Source: Geobacter sp.
Lineage (GTDB): Bacteria; Desulfobacterota; Desulfuromonadia; Geobacterales; Geobacteraceae
DNA length: 43,094 bases
NCBI GenBank assembly: GCA_003490025.1
Contig: DNJC01000128.1
Span: forward strand, 1-43,094
Direction of reading: 5' to 3'
Made by a program: the position numbers and the translations under genes. This document shows positions 23,890-34,355 of the stretch, piece after piece; the first letter of the stretch is position 1, and each line of letters starts with the position of its first letter. Under the pieces are notes generated by a model that saw only the letters and a list, made by a program, of their open reading frames with translations, was not told the DNA's origin and did not search any database.

Positions 23890-26154
23890 ATGCACCCACG
23901 TTTTGGCATAAGAACAAAACTGCTCCTGTCCATTCTCGTCATACTCGCCGTCTCCTATTCCACCTTGCTGTACTCCACCATGAAAACCCTCGGCGCTTCC
24001 CTCCAAAGCGAGGCGGAGCGCAGCCTGGAAACCAACCTCAAGTTCGCCCGCGGCCAGTACTTCCACCAGGCCGACATCGTCAAATACTCACTGATGCAGT
24101 CTACGGTCTCCCTTAGCGTGCAGCAGCGCATCCGGGAACGGGACCGCGCCTGGCTCACCGACCGGCTGCAACGCTGGTACACGGTGCTCCCCTTCATGGA
24201 CCTGATGGTGCTGGTGGACGCAGACAAGAGGATCCTGGCACGGCTGCACGGCCCGGCGTCGGACGAGCCGCTGGAAGTCCCGGTGGTGGTGGACCAGGCG
24301 CTGGCGAGCCAGCGGGTCGTCGTCTCCACCGAGCTCGTCTCCGGGGGCTTTCTCTGCCGGTCCGGCCTGCCGGACTACTGCAAACAGCCGGAGGGAGAGG
24401 TGTTGATGGTCACGGTCGCGGCGCCGGTGCTGGGAGATGACGGCAACGTGCTGGGGTGCGTCCTCACCGGTGAAATCCTGAATCGCCCGAGCCTCCCGGA
24501 GCAGTTGCACGACCTCGTCGGAAACGGCGTAGAGGTCACCATCACGCAGAGGGGGATGCGGATTGCCAGCAGCCTTCCGGTGAACCTTCCCGGCTTCTCG
24601 AACCTGTCGCCTCGGGTACTGGACGTGCTGGAGCGGGGCGAGGTGTTCCGGGGTGAAGTCAAGGTCGGCTCCAGGAGCTACGAGACGGCGATAGACCCGC
24701 TCTTGAACAGCAGGGGGGAATTCGTCGGCTCCCTCTCCGTCGCGGTCTCCACGGAACGGTTCAAGAAGAGCAGGCAGGAGAACCTGGCCAACATCCTTGC
24801 CTCCGCCTTCATCGGCATCCTCTGTTCCTTCGCTCTCGCCTTCCTGGCCTCGCGGCGCCTGACCGGTCCGCTGCGGCAGCTGGCCGCAGGCGCGCGGAGG
24901 ATCGAGGAGGGGGACCTGGACCAGCGGGTCGAGGGGAGCCAGGACGACGAGGTGGGGCAGCTCGCCGCCTCCTTCAACACCATGGCCGAAGCGCTGAAGG
25001 AGCGGGACGGCATCATCAACAAGAAGACGGAGGACCTCCAGGAGCTGAACGAGCAGCTGGAGAAGAAGGTCGACCAGCGCACCTCCGCGCTCACCATGGA
25101 GATGGGGAGGCTGGAGGCGGTTCTGACCGGGATGGCGGAGGGGGTCGTGGTGACCGACCCGAAGAACCGCGTGGTGCTGTTCAACCCGGCCGCGCAGCAA
25201 CTGTTCGGAATGGTGCCGCACCGCGTCATCGGGCAGCCGATCGAGCTGGTCTGCCACCTGGTCGGCTTCTCGGCGCTGCTGGACCGCCTGAGGGAGCTGG
25301 GGCAGCCGGATCGCGGGGTCGGGAGCAAGGAAGAGCTGACCGTGAAGGGAAAGCGGCTGCACGTCTACATGTCGTCGCTGGCGGACGAGGAGGGGACCTT
25401 CGCCGGCATCGTCCTCTCCATCCGGGACGTGACGGTGGAGGAGCAGGTGGACCGGATGAAGACCGAGTTCATCTCCACCGTCTCGCACGAACTGAAGACG
25501 CCGCTCACCTCGATGAAGGGGTCGCTGCAGCTGCTGCTGACCCGGGGCAAATGGCTCACCGACACGGAAAGGCAGCTTCTGACCGTCTGCTTCCGCAACA
25601 CGCAGCGGCTGATCAGGCTGATCAGCGAGATACTCGACATCTCCGGGATAGAATCGGGCGGGATGGCGTTCAACTTCAAGTCGGTCTCCATAGGCGAGGT
25701 GACCGTCTACGCGGTGGAGGAGATCAAGTCCTACGCCATGGGAAGGGACATCACCATCGTGAACAGCGTGGGCGAGCACCTCCCCCCGGTGTACGGCGAC
25801 AGCGACCGCCTGATCCAGGTCATCACCAACCTGCTGTCCAACGCGGTGAAGTTCTCGCCGGAAGGGAAGGTGGTCATGGTGAGCGCGGAGCAGGACGGGA
25901 ATTACGTCGTGGTATCGGTGGCCGACCGGGGGCGCGTCATCGAGTGGGCGGACCGCGAGAAACTTTTCAAGAAGTTCCAGCAGATACAGAGCGCAGAGCG
26001 CGGCAAGATAGGCGGCACGGGCCTGGGGCTCGCCATCTGCAAGGAGATCGTGGAGCGTCACCACGGCCGGATCTTCTACACCGCCGGGAAGGAAACCGGC
26101 AACACCTTCAGCTTCACCGTTCCGATCATAGGGGAGACAGATGGAAAAGGGTAA
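23890..26154 (+). CDS. membrane sensor histidine kinase (Cache-HAMP-PAS-HisKA-HATPase)
   Basis: This 754-residue kinase has a first membrane helix (about 11-32), a large periplasmic Cache-like sensor (about 33-298) containing the cysteine pair in GFLCRSGLPDYCKQ, a second helix (about 300-322), HAMP (to about 375), a coiled coil, a PAS domain (about 406-515), HisKA with His533 in TVSHELKTPL, and a GHKL ATPase domain. The ATPase N box (NLLSNAVKFSPEG) and G2 box (GGTGLGLAI) are normal. The G1 box reads ADRGRVIEWADRE (Asp679 onward) where D-x-G-x-G-I is expected, so ATP binding may be altered. It overlaps the next kinase by 14 bases, indicating co-translation. The ligand is unknown. Confidence 0.93.
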   Translation: MHPRFGIRTKLLLSILVILAVSYSTLLYSTMKTLGASLQSEAERSLETNLKFARGQYFHQADIVKYSLMQSTVSLSVQQRIRERDRAWLTDRLQRWYTVLPFMDLMVLVDADKRILARLHGPASDEPLEVPVVVDQALASQRVVVSTELVSGGFLCRSGLPDYCKQPEGEVLMVTVAAPVLGDDGNVLGCVLTGEILNRPSLPEQLHDLVGNGVEVTITQRGMRIASSLPVNLPGFSNLSPRVLDVLERGEVFRGEVKVGSRSYETAIDPLLNSRGEFVGSLSVAVSTERFKKSRQENLANILASAFIGILCSFALAFLASRRLTGPLRQLAAGARRIEEGDLDQRVEGSQDDEVGQLAASFNTMAEALKERDGIINKKTEDLQELNEQLEKKVDQRTSALTMEMGRLEAVLTGMAEGVVVTDPKNRVVLFNPAAQQLFGMVPHRVIGQPIELVCHLVGFSALLDRLRELGQPDRGVGSKEELTVKGKRLHVYMSSLADEEGTFAGIVLSIRDVTVEEQVDRMKTEFISTVSHELKTPLTSMKGSLQLLLTRGKWLTDTERQLLTVCFRNTQRLIRLISEILDISGIESGGMAFNFKSVSIGEVTVYAVEEIKSYAMGRDITIVNSVGEHLPPVYGDSDRLIQVITNLLSNAVKFSPEGKVVMVSAEQDGNYVVVSVADRGRVIEWADREKLFKKFQQIQSAERGKIGGTGLGLAICKEIVERHHGRIFYTAGKETGNTFSFTVPIIGETDGKG

Positions 26155-27676
26155 GATACTCATCGTTGACGACGAGCCGGATATAGCGCTCATACTCAAG
26201 CTGCAGCTGGAGGACGCCGGGTACGAAACGGTACGGGCGCGCGACGGGGTGGAGGCGCTGGAGGAGATCGTGCGGGAGGATTTCGCGCTGATCATGCTCG
26301 ACATCAAGATGCCGAGGATGGACGGGCTGGAGGTGCTGAGCAGGGTGAACTGCGCCGAGACCCCGGTGGTCATGATGACCGCCCACGGCAGCGAGGACAT
26401 CGCCGTGCACGCCATGAAAAAGGGGGCGCTCGACTACATCTCCAAGCCGTTCTCCACCGACGACATGCTGCAGAAGGTGGAGCGCGCCATCGACATCGAC
26501 AAGACCCGCAAGGAAAACGCCAGGCTCTCCCGCCAGCTGGACGAGGAGCGGCTCAAGATGGAGGCGGTGCTCCAGGGGATGGCGGACCTCCTCCTCGCCG
26601 TGGACCTGCAGGGGCGGGTGATCACGGCGAGCAGGCACGCCGCCCAGGCGCTCTCCGCCGAGGATGGCGGGGTCCTGGGGAAGACCCTGGAGGAACTCCT
26701 GAAGGCCGAGGTGCCGGGAGGCGAGCTTCCCGGGAGGACCGTGCTGAGGACCGGCGAGCCTTGCCTCGACGTGGCGTACACCCTGCAGATCGGCGGGCGA
26801 GACGTCCCGGTCCTTTCCTCGGCAACGCCGCTTAGAAACGGCGCCGGAGAGCTGGTGGGGAGCGTCGAGATCATACGGGACATCTCCAAGCTGAGGGAAC
26901 TGGAGCAGGAAAAGGAAGACTTCGTCAGCATGCTTTCCCACGACCTGAAATCGCCCATCACGGCGGTGGTCGGTTCCATCGACCTGGTGCGCGAGGCGAA
27001 GCTGGGGCCGGTCAACGACGAGCAGGGCGAATATCTGAATGCCGCCATCGAGAGCTGCGAGGAGATGGTGGAGATGATCGACACCCTGCTCGGCATCCAC
27101 AAGTTCGAGGCGGGGAAGATGCGGCTCTACTTCAAGGACGAGGACCCGGCGGCCCTGCTCGCGAGGAGCGTTACCAAGTTCCAGACCGTGGCCCGGCGCG
27201 GCGGCATAATGCTCTCCGGGACCGTCCAGGAAGGGGTGCCGTCGGTTTTGGCGGACCGCGGTTCCTTCAACAGGATTCTCGGAAACCTCCTTTCCAACGC
27301 GGTGAAGTTCACCCCGGAAGGTGGGGAGATAGAGGTCTCGGCGGACCTGGTCGAGGATGTGGCTTCCGTCATCGCCACTATCCCTGAAGAGAGCTACCCG
27401 CAGCGTGATCTGCCGGTCGAGGGTCGCTTCGTCAGGTTAAAGGTCCGCGACAGCGGGGTCGGTATCCCGCAGGAGTCCCTGGGGGCCATCTTCGACCGTT
27501 TCGTGCAGGCCAGGAACCGTCGCCAGGGGAAAAGCAGGGGGACCGGGCTGGGGCTCGCCTTCTGCCGGAAGGCCGTCGACGCCCACAAAGGCTACATCTG
27601 GGCCGAGAGCGAGCCGGGCGCGGGAAGCACCTTCACCATCCTTCTTCCCGCCGTCGAGGAGGAAGAGGAGGGATAG
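26141..27676 (+). CDS. REC-PAS-histidine kinase
   Basis: This cytoplasmic 511-residue protein starts with a receiver domain (about 5-120) with phospho-acceptor Asp54 in IMLDIKMPRMDG, a conserved Thr in VMMTAHG, and Lys in SKPF. A PAS-like domain (about 140-255), HisKA with His267 in MLSHDLKSPI, and an intact ATPase domain (NLLSNAVKFTPEGG, RDSGVGIP, GTGLGLAFC) follow. The C-terminus is poly-Glu. The start codon overlaps the upstream membrane kinase, which makes that kinase the likely phosphate donor for Asp54. This partner assignment is inferred from gene order. Confidence 0.93.
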   Translation: MEKGKILIVDDEPDIALILKLQLEDAGYETVRARDGVEALEEIVREDFALIMLDIKMPRMDGLEVLSRVNCAETPVVMMTAHGSEDIAVHAMKKGALDYISKPFSTDDMLQKVERAIDIDKTRKENARLSRQLDEERLKMEAVLQGMADLLLAVDLQGRVITASRHAAQALSAEDGGVLGKTLEELLKAEVPGGELPGRTVLRTGEPCLDVAYTLQIGGRDVPVLSSATPLRNGAGELVGSVEIIRDISKLRELEQEKEDFVSMLSHDLKSPITAVVGSIDLVREAKLGPVNDEQGEYLNAAIESCEEMVEMIDTLLGIHKFEAGKMRLYFKDEDPAALLARSVTKFQTVARRGGIMLSGTVQEGVPSVLADRGSFNRILGNLLSNAVKFTPEGGEIEVSADLVEDVASVIATIPEESYPQRDLPVEGRFVRLKVRDSGVGIPQESLGAIFDRFVQARNRRQGKSRGTGLGLAFCRKAVDAHKGYIWAESEPGAGSTFTILLPAVEEEEEG

Positions 27677-27812
27677 AAGGCGCCCTTTTGGGCGCGGGGA
27701 TGGTGACTTCCCGCAAATATAGTAAAGTAGATCATTGTTCGCGAGGGGGAGAGCCTCTCATGGGAAGGGCAGGGCCGTGTGATGTAATATTCCGTGCAGG
27801 GAAGGGGGCGAA

Positions 27813-28865
27813 GTGGCACTGCGTGAAAGCGAAGCGGGATACCGCCAGTTGTTCGAGGCGAACCCTCAGCCGATGTTGGTGTGCAACCGGGAAACGAAGA
27901 AGGTTCTGGCGGTAAACGAGGCGGCACTGAACCTGTACGGATACGCACGCGACGAGTTCCTGGAACTTTCCCTCGCTCAACTCGGGGAAGGGGGAAAGGG
28001 GTGCTGCGCAGGTCCCCTGATGGATCGGATCTCCAACTGCCGCCAGCTGAGAAAGGACCGCTCCCAGCTCAAGGTGCAGCTCGTCTGCCGCCCCTGCGAG
28101 TTCCTCGGGGAGCCGGCTCACCTGGTCCTGGTGCATGAGGGGGAGAGCGAGGCGGTGCTGCAGGGCCAGGTCGCCGAGCAGGGGGCGCAACTGCAGGTGG
28201 CGCGACGCGAACTTGAAACCTTCAGTTATTCCGTCTCCCATGACCTGCAGGCGCCGCTGCGACATATCGACGGGTTCAGCCGGGCCCTCATGGAGGATTA
28301 CCGCTCGGCGCTCGACCCCCAGGCGCAGGAGTACCTGACGCGCATCAGCCAGGCTGCCGACAAGATGTCCCACCTGATAGACTCGATGCTGCAGCTTGGG
28401 CGGGTGGGGAGGGCCGAGCTGGACCGGCAGGGAATCGATCTGAGCGTGAAGGTCCAGGTGGCGGCCCTGGAGCTGAAACACCGGGAGCCGCAGCGCCAGG
28501 TGGAGTTCGAGATCCAGGAGGGGGTCAAAGGGGACGCTGACCCGCGGCTGACGAGGCAACTGCTGGAGATACTGATCGGCAACGCCTGGAAGTTCACCTC
28601 CAAGACCGAGCGGGCGCGGATCCGTTTCGGCACCGCCGAAAAGCAGGGGAGCAAGGCCTACTTCGTCAGCGACAACGGCGTAGGGTTCGACATGGCCTAC
28701 GCCGAGAAGCTCTTCTCGGTGTTCCACAGGCTGCACCGTGCCGACGAGTTCGAGGGGAGCGGCGTCGGTCTCGCCATCGCGCAGCGCATCGTGGCCCGCC
28801 ACGGCGGGAAAATCTGGGCGGAGAGCGCCCCCGGTGCAGGCGCCACCTTCTATTTCACGCTGTAA
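27813..28865 (+). CDS. cytoplasmic PAS-histidine kinase
   Basis: This 350-residue kinase has a short PAS domain (about 5-60, YRQLFEANPQPMLVCNRET), a linker, HisKA with His143 in YSVSHDLQAPLRHIDGFS (the subtype seen in phytochrome-like kinases), and an ATPase domain with IGNAWKFTS, SDNGVGFDM and GSGVGLAIAQRIV. No membrane segment or receiver is present. The frame starts with GTG at 27813, preceded by AAGGGGG. A 136-base spacer separates it from the REC-kinase and contains only a GCGCCC-TTTT-GGGCGC hairpin (27680-27695) without a U tract. Confidence 0.9.
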   Translation: MALRESEAGYRQLFEANPQPMLVCNRETKKVLAVNEAALNLYGYARDEFLELSLAQLGEGGKGCCAGPLMDRISNCRQLRKDRSQLKVQLVCRPCEFLGEPAHLVLVHEGESEAVLQGQVAEQGAQLQVARRELETFSYSVSHDLQAPLRHIDGFSRALMEDYRSALDPQAQEYLTRISQAADKMSHLIDSMLQLGRVGRAELDRQGIDLSVKVQVAALELKHREPQRQVEFEIQEGVKGDADPRLTRQLLEILIGNAWKFTSKTERARIRFGTAEKQGSKAYFVSDNGVGFDMAYAEKLFSVFHRLHRADEFEGSGVGLAIAQRIVARHGGKIWAESAPGAGATFYFTL

Positions 28866-28866
28866 A

Positions 28867-29020
28867 TCAATGGACAATTGACAATTGACGACGCAAAACA
28901 GACCCATCCCCACCCCGCCCCTCCCCTTGAAGGGGAGGGAGGTCCACTACATCGGAAGATGATCACTCAGGAAAAGTTCCGGCTTTTCGTTGTCAATTAT
29001 CCATTGTCAACTGTCAATTG
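28867..29020. repeat. inverted heptamer tandem-repeat arms around a GC hairpin
   Basis: The arm at 28867-28891 (TCAATGGACAATTGACAATT onward, period 7) is matched by a near reverse-complement arm at 28989-29020 (TTGTCAATTATCCATTGTCA onward). The 97 bases between them carry a CCTCCCC-TTGA-GGGGAGG hairpin (28919-28941). The second arm ends 17 bases before the ATG of the next kinase, just before its GAGG. A single arm of the same heptamer appears at 41676-41707. Confidence 0.82.
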
Positions 29021-29037
29021 TTTTTGAGGTTTCCCCA

Positions 29038-31185
29038 ATGCCCAAGCTGCTCAAAGTACTGCTGGTAGAGGATTCGGAAGAAGACAGCCTGCTGCTGATA
29101 AGGGAGCTGACCCGGGGCGGCTACCGGCTTGAGCACAAGAGGGTGGAGACTGCGAACAGCATGCGCCAAGCGCTGCATGAGGCAACCTGGGACGTCATCA
29201 TCTCCGACTACCGGATGCCTTCCTTCGACGCCCTGGGCGCTCTGCAGGTGCTGCACGAGACGGAGCACGATCTCCCGTTCATCATCGTCTCCGGCAAGAT
29301 AGGGGAGGATCTGGCCGTCGAGGCGATGAAGGCGGGCGCGCACGACTACCTGATGAAGGGGAACCTGGCCCGCCTGGTGCCGGTTGTGGAGCGCGAACTC
29401 AGGGAGGCCGACTCCCGCAGAAGGCACAGGGTCACCCAGGAGGCGGTGCGCCGCGGCAAGGCGGAGTGGGAGTCCGTATTCGACGCCGTCTCCGACCTCA
29501 TCATCATCACCGATGCGGAGGGTGTCATTTCCCGGTGCAACGGGCGGGTGAGCGCCTACTTCCCCGGCGGTTACGAGGCTGTCATCGGCAGGAAGATAGA
29601 CGAGATCTTCTACGGCTCCTCGCAGCCGGACCGGAAAAACTTCCGCTTCCTGCACACCATGCAGAGCGAGACGGACGAGGACATCTGCTTCCCGAAGCTC
29701 AGCGGGTGGTACAACGTGGCGAGCTACCCCATGAGCGTCGTGGGGAGCGACAGCCCCGGCTTCGTGTTCATCATCAAGGACATCACCAAGCGACGACAGG
29801 TGGAGGAGGAGAAGAGGACCAGCGACCGGGAGCTGCTCACGCTGTACGCCGTCGCCTTCCGCCTCCAGTACACCAAGGGGGTCGACAAGGTGATGGGGGA
29901 TCTCCTGTTCCAGCTGCACAACATGCTGCAGATGGACTTCTCCTGCATCCACCTCCTCGACGGCGACCGGCTCAACATGCGGGCCTCCCTCGGGCTTTCG
30001 CCCGCTTTCGAAAAGGCCATGAAGTACATTCCCCAGGAGAGCCAGTGGTACGAGCTGGCGCTCTCCGGCCGCCCCTTCCTGGGAGAACAGCCGGACGAGC
30101 GCTTCCCGCCCAAGGCGAAAAAACCGGCCGTCGCCATGGGGCTTCATTCCTGGTGCACGGTGCCGCTGAAGATAGGGCAGGAAGTGATGGGGGTGATGAC
30201 GGTCGGGACCCTCTCCGGCCGGAGCTACAGCGACCGCGACGTATTCCTTTTGAGTTCCATCGCCGGCCAGCTCGCCGTTCTCATCGACAACTACAGCCTC
30301 TACGACAAGATGAAGGAGAAGGCGGAGGAGCTTTACCTGAGCCAGGAGGAATTGAGGGAGAACCTGCAGAAGGTGAAGCGGGCCAACATCGAGCTGGGGC
30401 GGCTCAACACGGTGAAGAACAACTTCATCGGGATCGCCTCCCACGAACTGAAGACGCCGATAACCTCCATCATGGGGGGAGTGGAATTCCTCCTGAAGTA
30501 CTCCGGGATCCAGATGACGCCGGAGCAGCACAACATCTTCGTTTCGGTGTACGAGGGGACGATCCAGTTGAGGAAGCTGGTGGAGGATCTCCTCTCCATA
30601 TCGCGGATCGAGGCCCTGGGACCGCTCCCGCAGAAGAGGCCGGCCAACCTGATGCAGCTTTGCCGGGAGGCCCACGACCTCTTCGCGCTCCCTCTTTCCG
30701 AGCGGCACATAGCGGTGCGGATAAAGGGAGACGAGACCCCGGTTCCGGTGGACGAGGGGTTCGTCACCCTGGCGGTGAGGAACCTGATCGAGAACGCGAT
30801 CAAGTTCACCCCCGACGGCGGGGAGGTGCGGTTGACCGGACGGGTGCTGAGGAAGTCGCAGCTGAAGGAGATCACCCCGGTGGTGCGCCAGTTCTACCCG
30901 GGCTTTCCCAACGGGACCGCCTCGGCCGACAGCTATTACCTGCTGCAGGTGGCCGACAACGGGATAGGTATCCCGCCGGACGAGAGGGTGAGGATCTTCG
31001 ACAAGTTCTACGGGGTAGGCGACATCGGCCACCACTCCTCCGGGGCCACCGCCTTCATGTCAAAGGGGTCGGGGCTCGGGCTCTCCATCGTGCGCGGCAT
31101 CATGGACGCCCACGAGGGTGTGGTCTGGGTCGAGGGGGAAGAGGGGAAGGGAAGCACCTTCACGCTGCTGTTCCCGATAGGGTAA
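29038..31185 (+). CDS. REC-PAS-GAF-histidine kinase
   Basis: This 715-residue cytoplasmic protein begins with a receiver domain (Asp57 in VIISDYRMPSFDALGAL; conserved Lys in YLMKG), then a PAS domain (about 135-255), a GAF domain (about 275-420), a coiled segment, HisKA with His469 in GIASHELKTPITS, and an ATPase domain with NLIENAIKFTPDGG, DNGIGIPPDE and GSGLGLSIV. I start at MPKLLKVLLVEDS, preceded by GAGG; the longer frame from 28990 only reads through the tandem repeat. It is followed 19 bases later by the ABC exporter ATPase, suggesting a shared transcript. Ligand and output are unknown. Confidence 0.92.
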   Translation: MPKLLKVLLVEDSEEDSLLLIRELTRGGYRLEHKRVETANSMRQALHEATWDVIISDYRMPSFDALGALQVLHETEHDLPFIIVSGKIGEDLAVEAMKAGAHDYLMKGNLARLVPVVERELREADSRRRHRVTQEAVRRGKAEWESVFDAVSDLIIITDAEGVISRCNGRVSAYFPGGYEAVIGRKIDEIFYGSSQPDRKNFRFLHTMQSETDEDICFPKLSGWYNVASYPMSVVGSDSPGFVFIIKDITKRRQVEEEKRTSDRELLTLYAVAFRLQYTKGVDKVMGDLLFQLHNMLQMDFSCIHLLDGDRLNMRASLGLSPAFEKAMKYIPQESQWYELALSGRPFLGEQPDERFPPKAKKPAVAMGLHSWCTVPLKIGQEVMGVMTVGTLSGRSYSDRDVFLLSSIAGQLAVLIDNYSLYDKMKEKAEELYLSQEELRENLQKVKRANIELGRLNTVKNNFIGIASHELKTPITSIMGGVEFLLKYSGIQMTPEQHNIFVSVYEGTIQLRKLVEDLLSISRIEALGPLPQKRPANLMQLCREAHDLFALPLSERHIAVRIKGDETPVPVDEGFVTLAVRNLIENAIKFTPDGGEVRLTGRVLRKSQLKEITPVVRQFYPGFPNGTASADSYYLLQVADNGIGIPPDERVRIFDKFYGVGDIGHHSSGATAFMSKGSGLGLSIVRGIMDAHEGVVWVEGEEGKGSTFTLLFPIG

Positions 31186-31204
31186 AAACTTTCCGGGACC
31201 TATC

Positions 31205-32131
<927 letters not shown>

Positions 32132-32136
32132 AGGCT

Positions 32137-32227
32137 GTTCAATGTTCAAAGTTCAGAGTTCAGAGTTAGAAACTAGAACTGAAGTCACGAACATTGAACG
32201 TTGAACATTGAACGTTGAACGTTGAAC
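32137..32227. repeat. inverted heptamer tandem-repeat arms between ABC ATPase and permease
   Basis: A period-7 arm (32137-32170; GTTCAATGTTCAAAGTTCAG onward) is followed after about 18 bases by the inverted arm (32189-32227), in which GTTGAAC and ATTGAAC alternate five times. The second arm ends 15 bases before the permease ATG and just before its TAGGGG ribosome binding site. The element occupies nearly the whole spacer of two genes that must be made in fixed ratio. Confidence 0.83.
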
Positions 32228-32242
32228 GGGTTAGGGGTTGTT

Positions 32243-32998
32243 ATGTTCAGAGGTGCGCTCTCCATATGGGGCAGGGACATGCTGGTGCTGCGGCGGAGCA
32301 TCTTTTCGGAGCTCATCGCCGTCGTCGCCTACCCGCTCACCCTCTACCTCGCCTTCGGCTTCGGCCTCAAGGGGTACATATCGGAGGTTAACGGGGTCCC
32401 GTATCCGCTGTTCATAGCACCCGGCCTCATATCCATGACGGCAGTGAACGCCGCCTTCGACGAGAGCTCCTGGAGCATGTGGTTCCACCGCAAGGTACAG
32501 CGCACCATCGAGGAGTACCGCGTCACCCCCGTCACCGTCTACGACATAGTCATCGGCAAGATATTCTCCGGCTTTTCCCAGGGAGCCATCAAGGGAGCGG
32601 TGGTCTTTCTCGTCATCCTGTTCCTCACGCCGTTTCGCATCGACTACGGCCACCTGCCGGCATACGTCCTGTGCCTGGCCATCTCGTCCATGACCTTCTC
32701 CTGCCTCGGGACCATCTGCGGCACGGTCATCGACAAGCCCGAGAACATCGGGCGGGTGCAGTCGGTTGTCATCGTGCCGCTCATCTTCATGGCCGGGATC
32801 TTCTTCCCGCTTTCATCGTACCCGGCATCCATCCTCCCTTTGATAAGACTCCTGCCGACCACCGCCGTATTCGAAGGGGCAAGGGACGCTTTACTCTCAG
32901 GCTCCATCCCGCCACAGTATTTCATCAACCTGGTAGTGACCGCCGCTCTCTGTTTCGCCCTCGCCGTCTACACCTTCAACCGCAAAATGGCGGAATAG
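32243..32998 (+). CDS. ABC-2 type transporter permease
   Basis: This 251-residue integral membrane protein has about six hydrophobic segments, including ELIAVVAYPLTLYLAFGFGL near the N-terminus, GAVVFLVILFL, and VVIVPLIFMAGIFFPLSS in the conserved ABC-2 region. It pairs with the ATPase upstream. I start at the ATG at 32243, preceded by TAGGGG; a TTG seven codons earlier lies inside the tandem repeat and is unlikely. Similar permeases export lipids, polysaccharides or drugs. Confidence 0.93.
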   Translation: MFRGALSIWGRDMLVLRRSIFSELIAVVAYPLTLYLAFGFGLKGYISEVNGVPYPLFIAPGLISMTAVNAAFDESSWSMWFHRKVQRTIEEYRVTPVTVYDIVIGKIFSGFSQGAIKGAVVFLVILFLTPFRIDYGHLPAYVLCLAISSMTFSCLGTICGTVIDKPENIGRVQSVVIVPLIFMAGIFFPLSSYPASILPLIRLLPTTAVFEGARDALLSGSIPPQYFINLVVTAALCFALAVYTFNRKMAE

Positions 32999-33211
32999 GC
33001 GTTTCTTCTTGAGTTTTCCGCCCCTTTCATAGTAATGTTTGCTTTAAACTTTTTACCTCCTGGATGCCGCTCCGACGCACCTTGTGGGCAGCAGACAATT
33101 CGAGCGTACCTTGTCGCAGAGCCGACAGTTTTGGCGTGAATTTATTCCCTGCCCGAGCCGATGAGCCCCCCGCCGCATGCAACGCTTTCCAGGTCACTAA
33201 ACGGAGATGAC
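32999..33211. other. spacer before the radical SAM gene
   Basis: No gene is supported in these 213 bases. Two short imperfect direct repeats (CGACGCACCTTGT near 33074 and GAGCGTACCTTGT near 33103) are present, followed by AT-richer sequence and then the GGAG ribosome binding site of the next gene. No convincing promoter or terminator was found. Confidence 0.4.
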
Positions 33212-34285
33212 ATGGCCGAAGAGTTCGTACCGAAATGGATCGCCTGGGAAACCACCCAGCGCTGCAACCTCAAATGCGTCCACTGCCGCTGCTCGTCAGA
33301 GCTGACCTCCTCCGAGGGTGACTTCACCACGGAAGAGGGGAAGAACCTCCTCAAGGAAATCTCGGAATTCTCGAAGCCGGTCGTAGTCCTCTCCGGCGGC
33401 GAGCCGTTGATGAGGCCCGACATCTTCGAACTCGCCGAGTACGGCACCTCGCTCGGCCTCAGGATGTGCATGGCGTCCAACGGCTCTCTGGTGACCGACG
33501 AGGTCTGCGAGAAGATGAAGCAGGCCGACATCAAGATGGTCTCCCTTTCGCTGGACGGCTCCACCGCCGAGGTGCACGACAACTTCCGCCAGTGCCCCGG
33601 CTCCTTCGAAGGGGTGCTGCGCGCCGCCGAGCTGTTCCGAAAGCACGGCCAGAAGTTCCTGATCAACTCCTCCTTCACCAAAAGGAACCAAAGCGACATC
33701 GCCAACACCTTCAAGCTTGCCAAGTCCCTGGGCGCCACCGCCTGGTACATGTTCATGATCGTCCCGACCGGTCGCGGCGAGGACATCATGAGCGAGCTGA
33801 TCTCCAAGGAAGACTATGAGGAGATCCTCGACTGGCACTACCACCAGGAGAAGAACGAGGACGACATCCTCATGCGACCGACCTGCGCCCCGCACTACTA
33901 CCGCATCGTGCCGCAGAAGGCGAAGGCGGAAGGGGAGAAGTTCGAGCGTCGCTCGCTCACCTTCTCCACCGGCGGCGGCAAGGGGTGCATCGCGGCCCAG
34001 ACCATCTGCCTCATCGACTGCTACGGGAACCTGAAGCCCTGTTCCTACTTCCACCGCACCGCCGGCAACGTGAAGCAGACGCCGTTCAGGGAACTCTGGG
34101 AGAATTCCGAGATCTTCAACGATCTCAGGGATTTCAAGAGCTACAAGGGGAAGTGCGGGCAGTGCGAGTACCTGAACGTCTGCGGCGGCTGCCGGGCGCG
34201 CGCCGATGCGGTCTACGGCGACTACATGGAAGAAGAACCGTTCTGCAACTACGTCCCGATCCGCGTGCAGCGCGAAAAGGAATAA
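33212..34285 (+). CDS. radical SAM/SPASM protein resembling heme b synthase (AhbD)
   Basis: The 357-residue protein has the radical SAM cluster motif C18-X3-C22-X2-C25 (CNLKCVHC), GGEPLMRP for SAM binding, and a C-terminal SPASM-type domain with cysteines in GKGCIAAQTICLIDC, LKPCSYFHRTAGNV and GKCGQCEYLNVCGGCRARAD ending EEPFCNYVP. This closely fits the AhbD/NirJ-related branch that acts on tetrapyrrole side chains; AhbD oxidatively decarboxylates iron-coproporphyrin III to heme b. The start MAEEFVPKW is preceded by GGAG. The neighbouring hemE supports a tetrapyrrole role. AhbD and another heme-linked SPASM enzyme cannot be separated here by eye. Confidence 0.8.
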   Translation: MAEEFVPKWIAWETTQRCNLKCVHCRCSSELTSSEGDFTTEEGKNLLKEISEFSKPVVVLSGGEPLMRPDIFELAEYGTSLGLRMCMASNGSLVTDEVCEKMKQADIKMVSLSLDGSTAEVHDNFRQCPGSFEGVLRAAELFRKHGQKFLINSSFTKRNQSDIANTFKLAKSLGATAWYMFMIVPTGRGEDIMSELISKEDYEEILDWHYHQEKNEDDILMRPTCAPHYYRIVPQKAKAEGEKFERRSLTFSTGGGKGCIAAQTICLIDCYGNLKPCSYFHRTAGNVKQTPFRELWENSEIFNDLRDFKSYKGKCGQCEYLNVCGGCRARADAVYGDYMEEEPFCNYVPIRVQREKE

Positions 34286-34355
34286 CGGAACCGGTTCTAC
34301 GTCGTTGTAACCCCGATTTTTTGCCGCAAGTCAGGAAATGCCGTCGCCCCGACGT

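Noticed and set aside
24088..26415. A 775-codon antisense frame across the first kinase, with similar long frames at 29014-31035 and 34503-36311.
   Set aside because: Composition is typical of GC-rich shadows, none has a plausible start region or motif, and the sense genes are clear.
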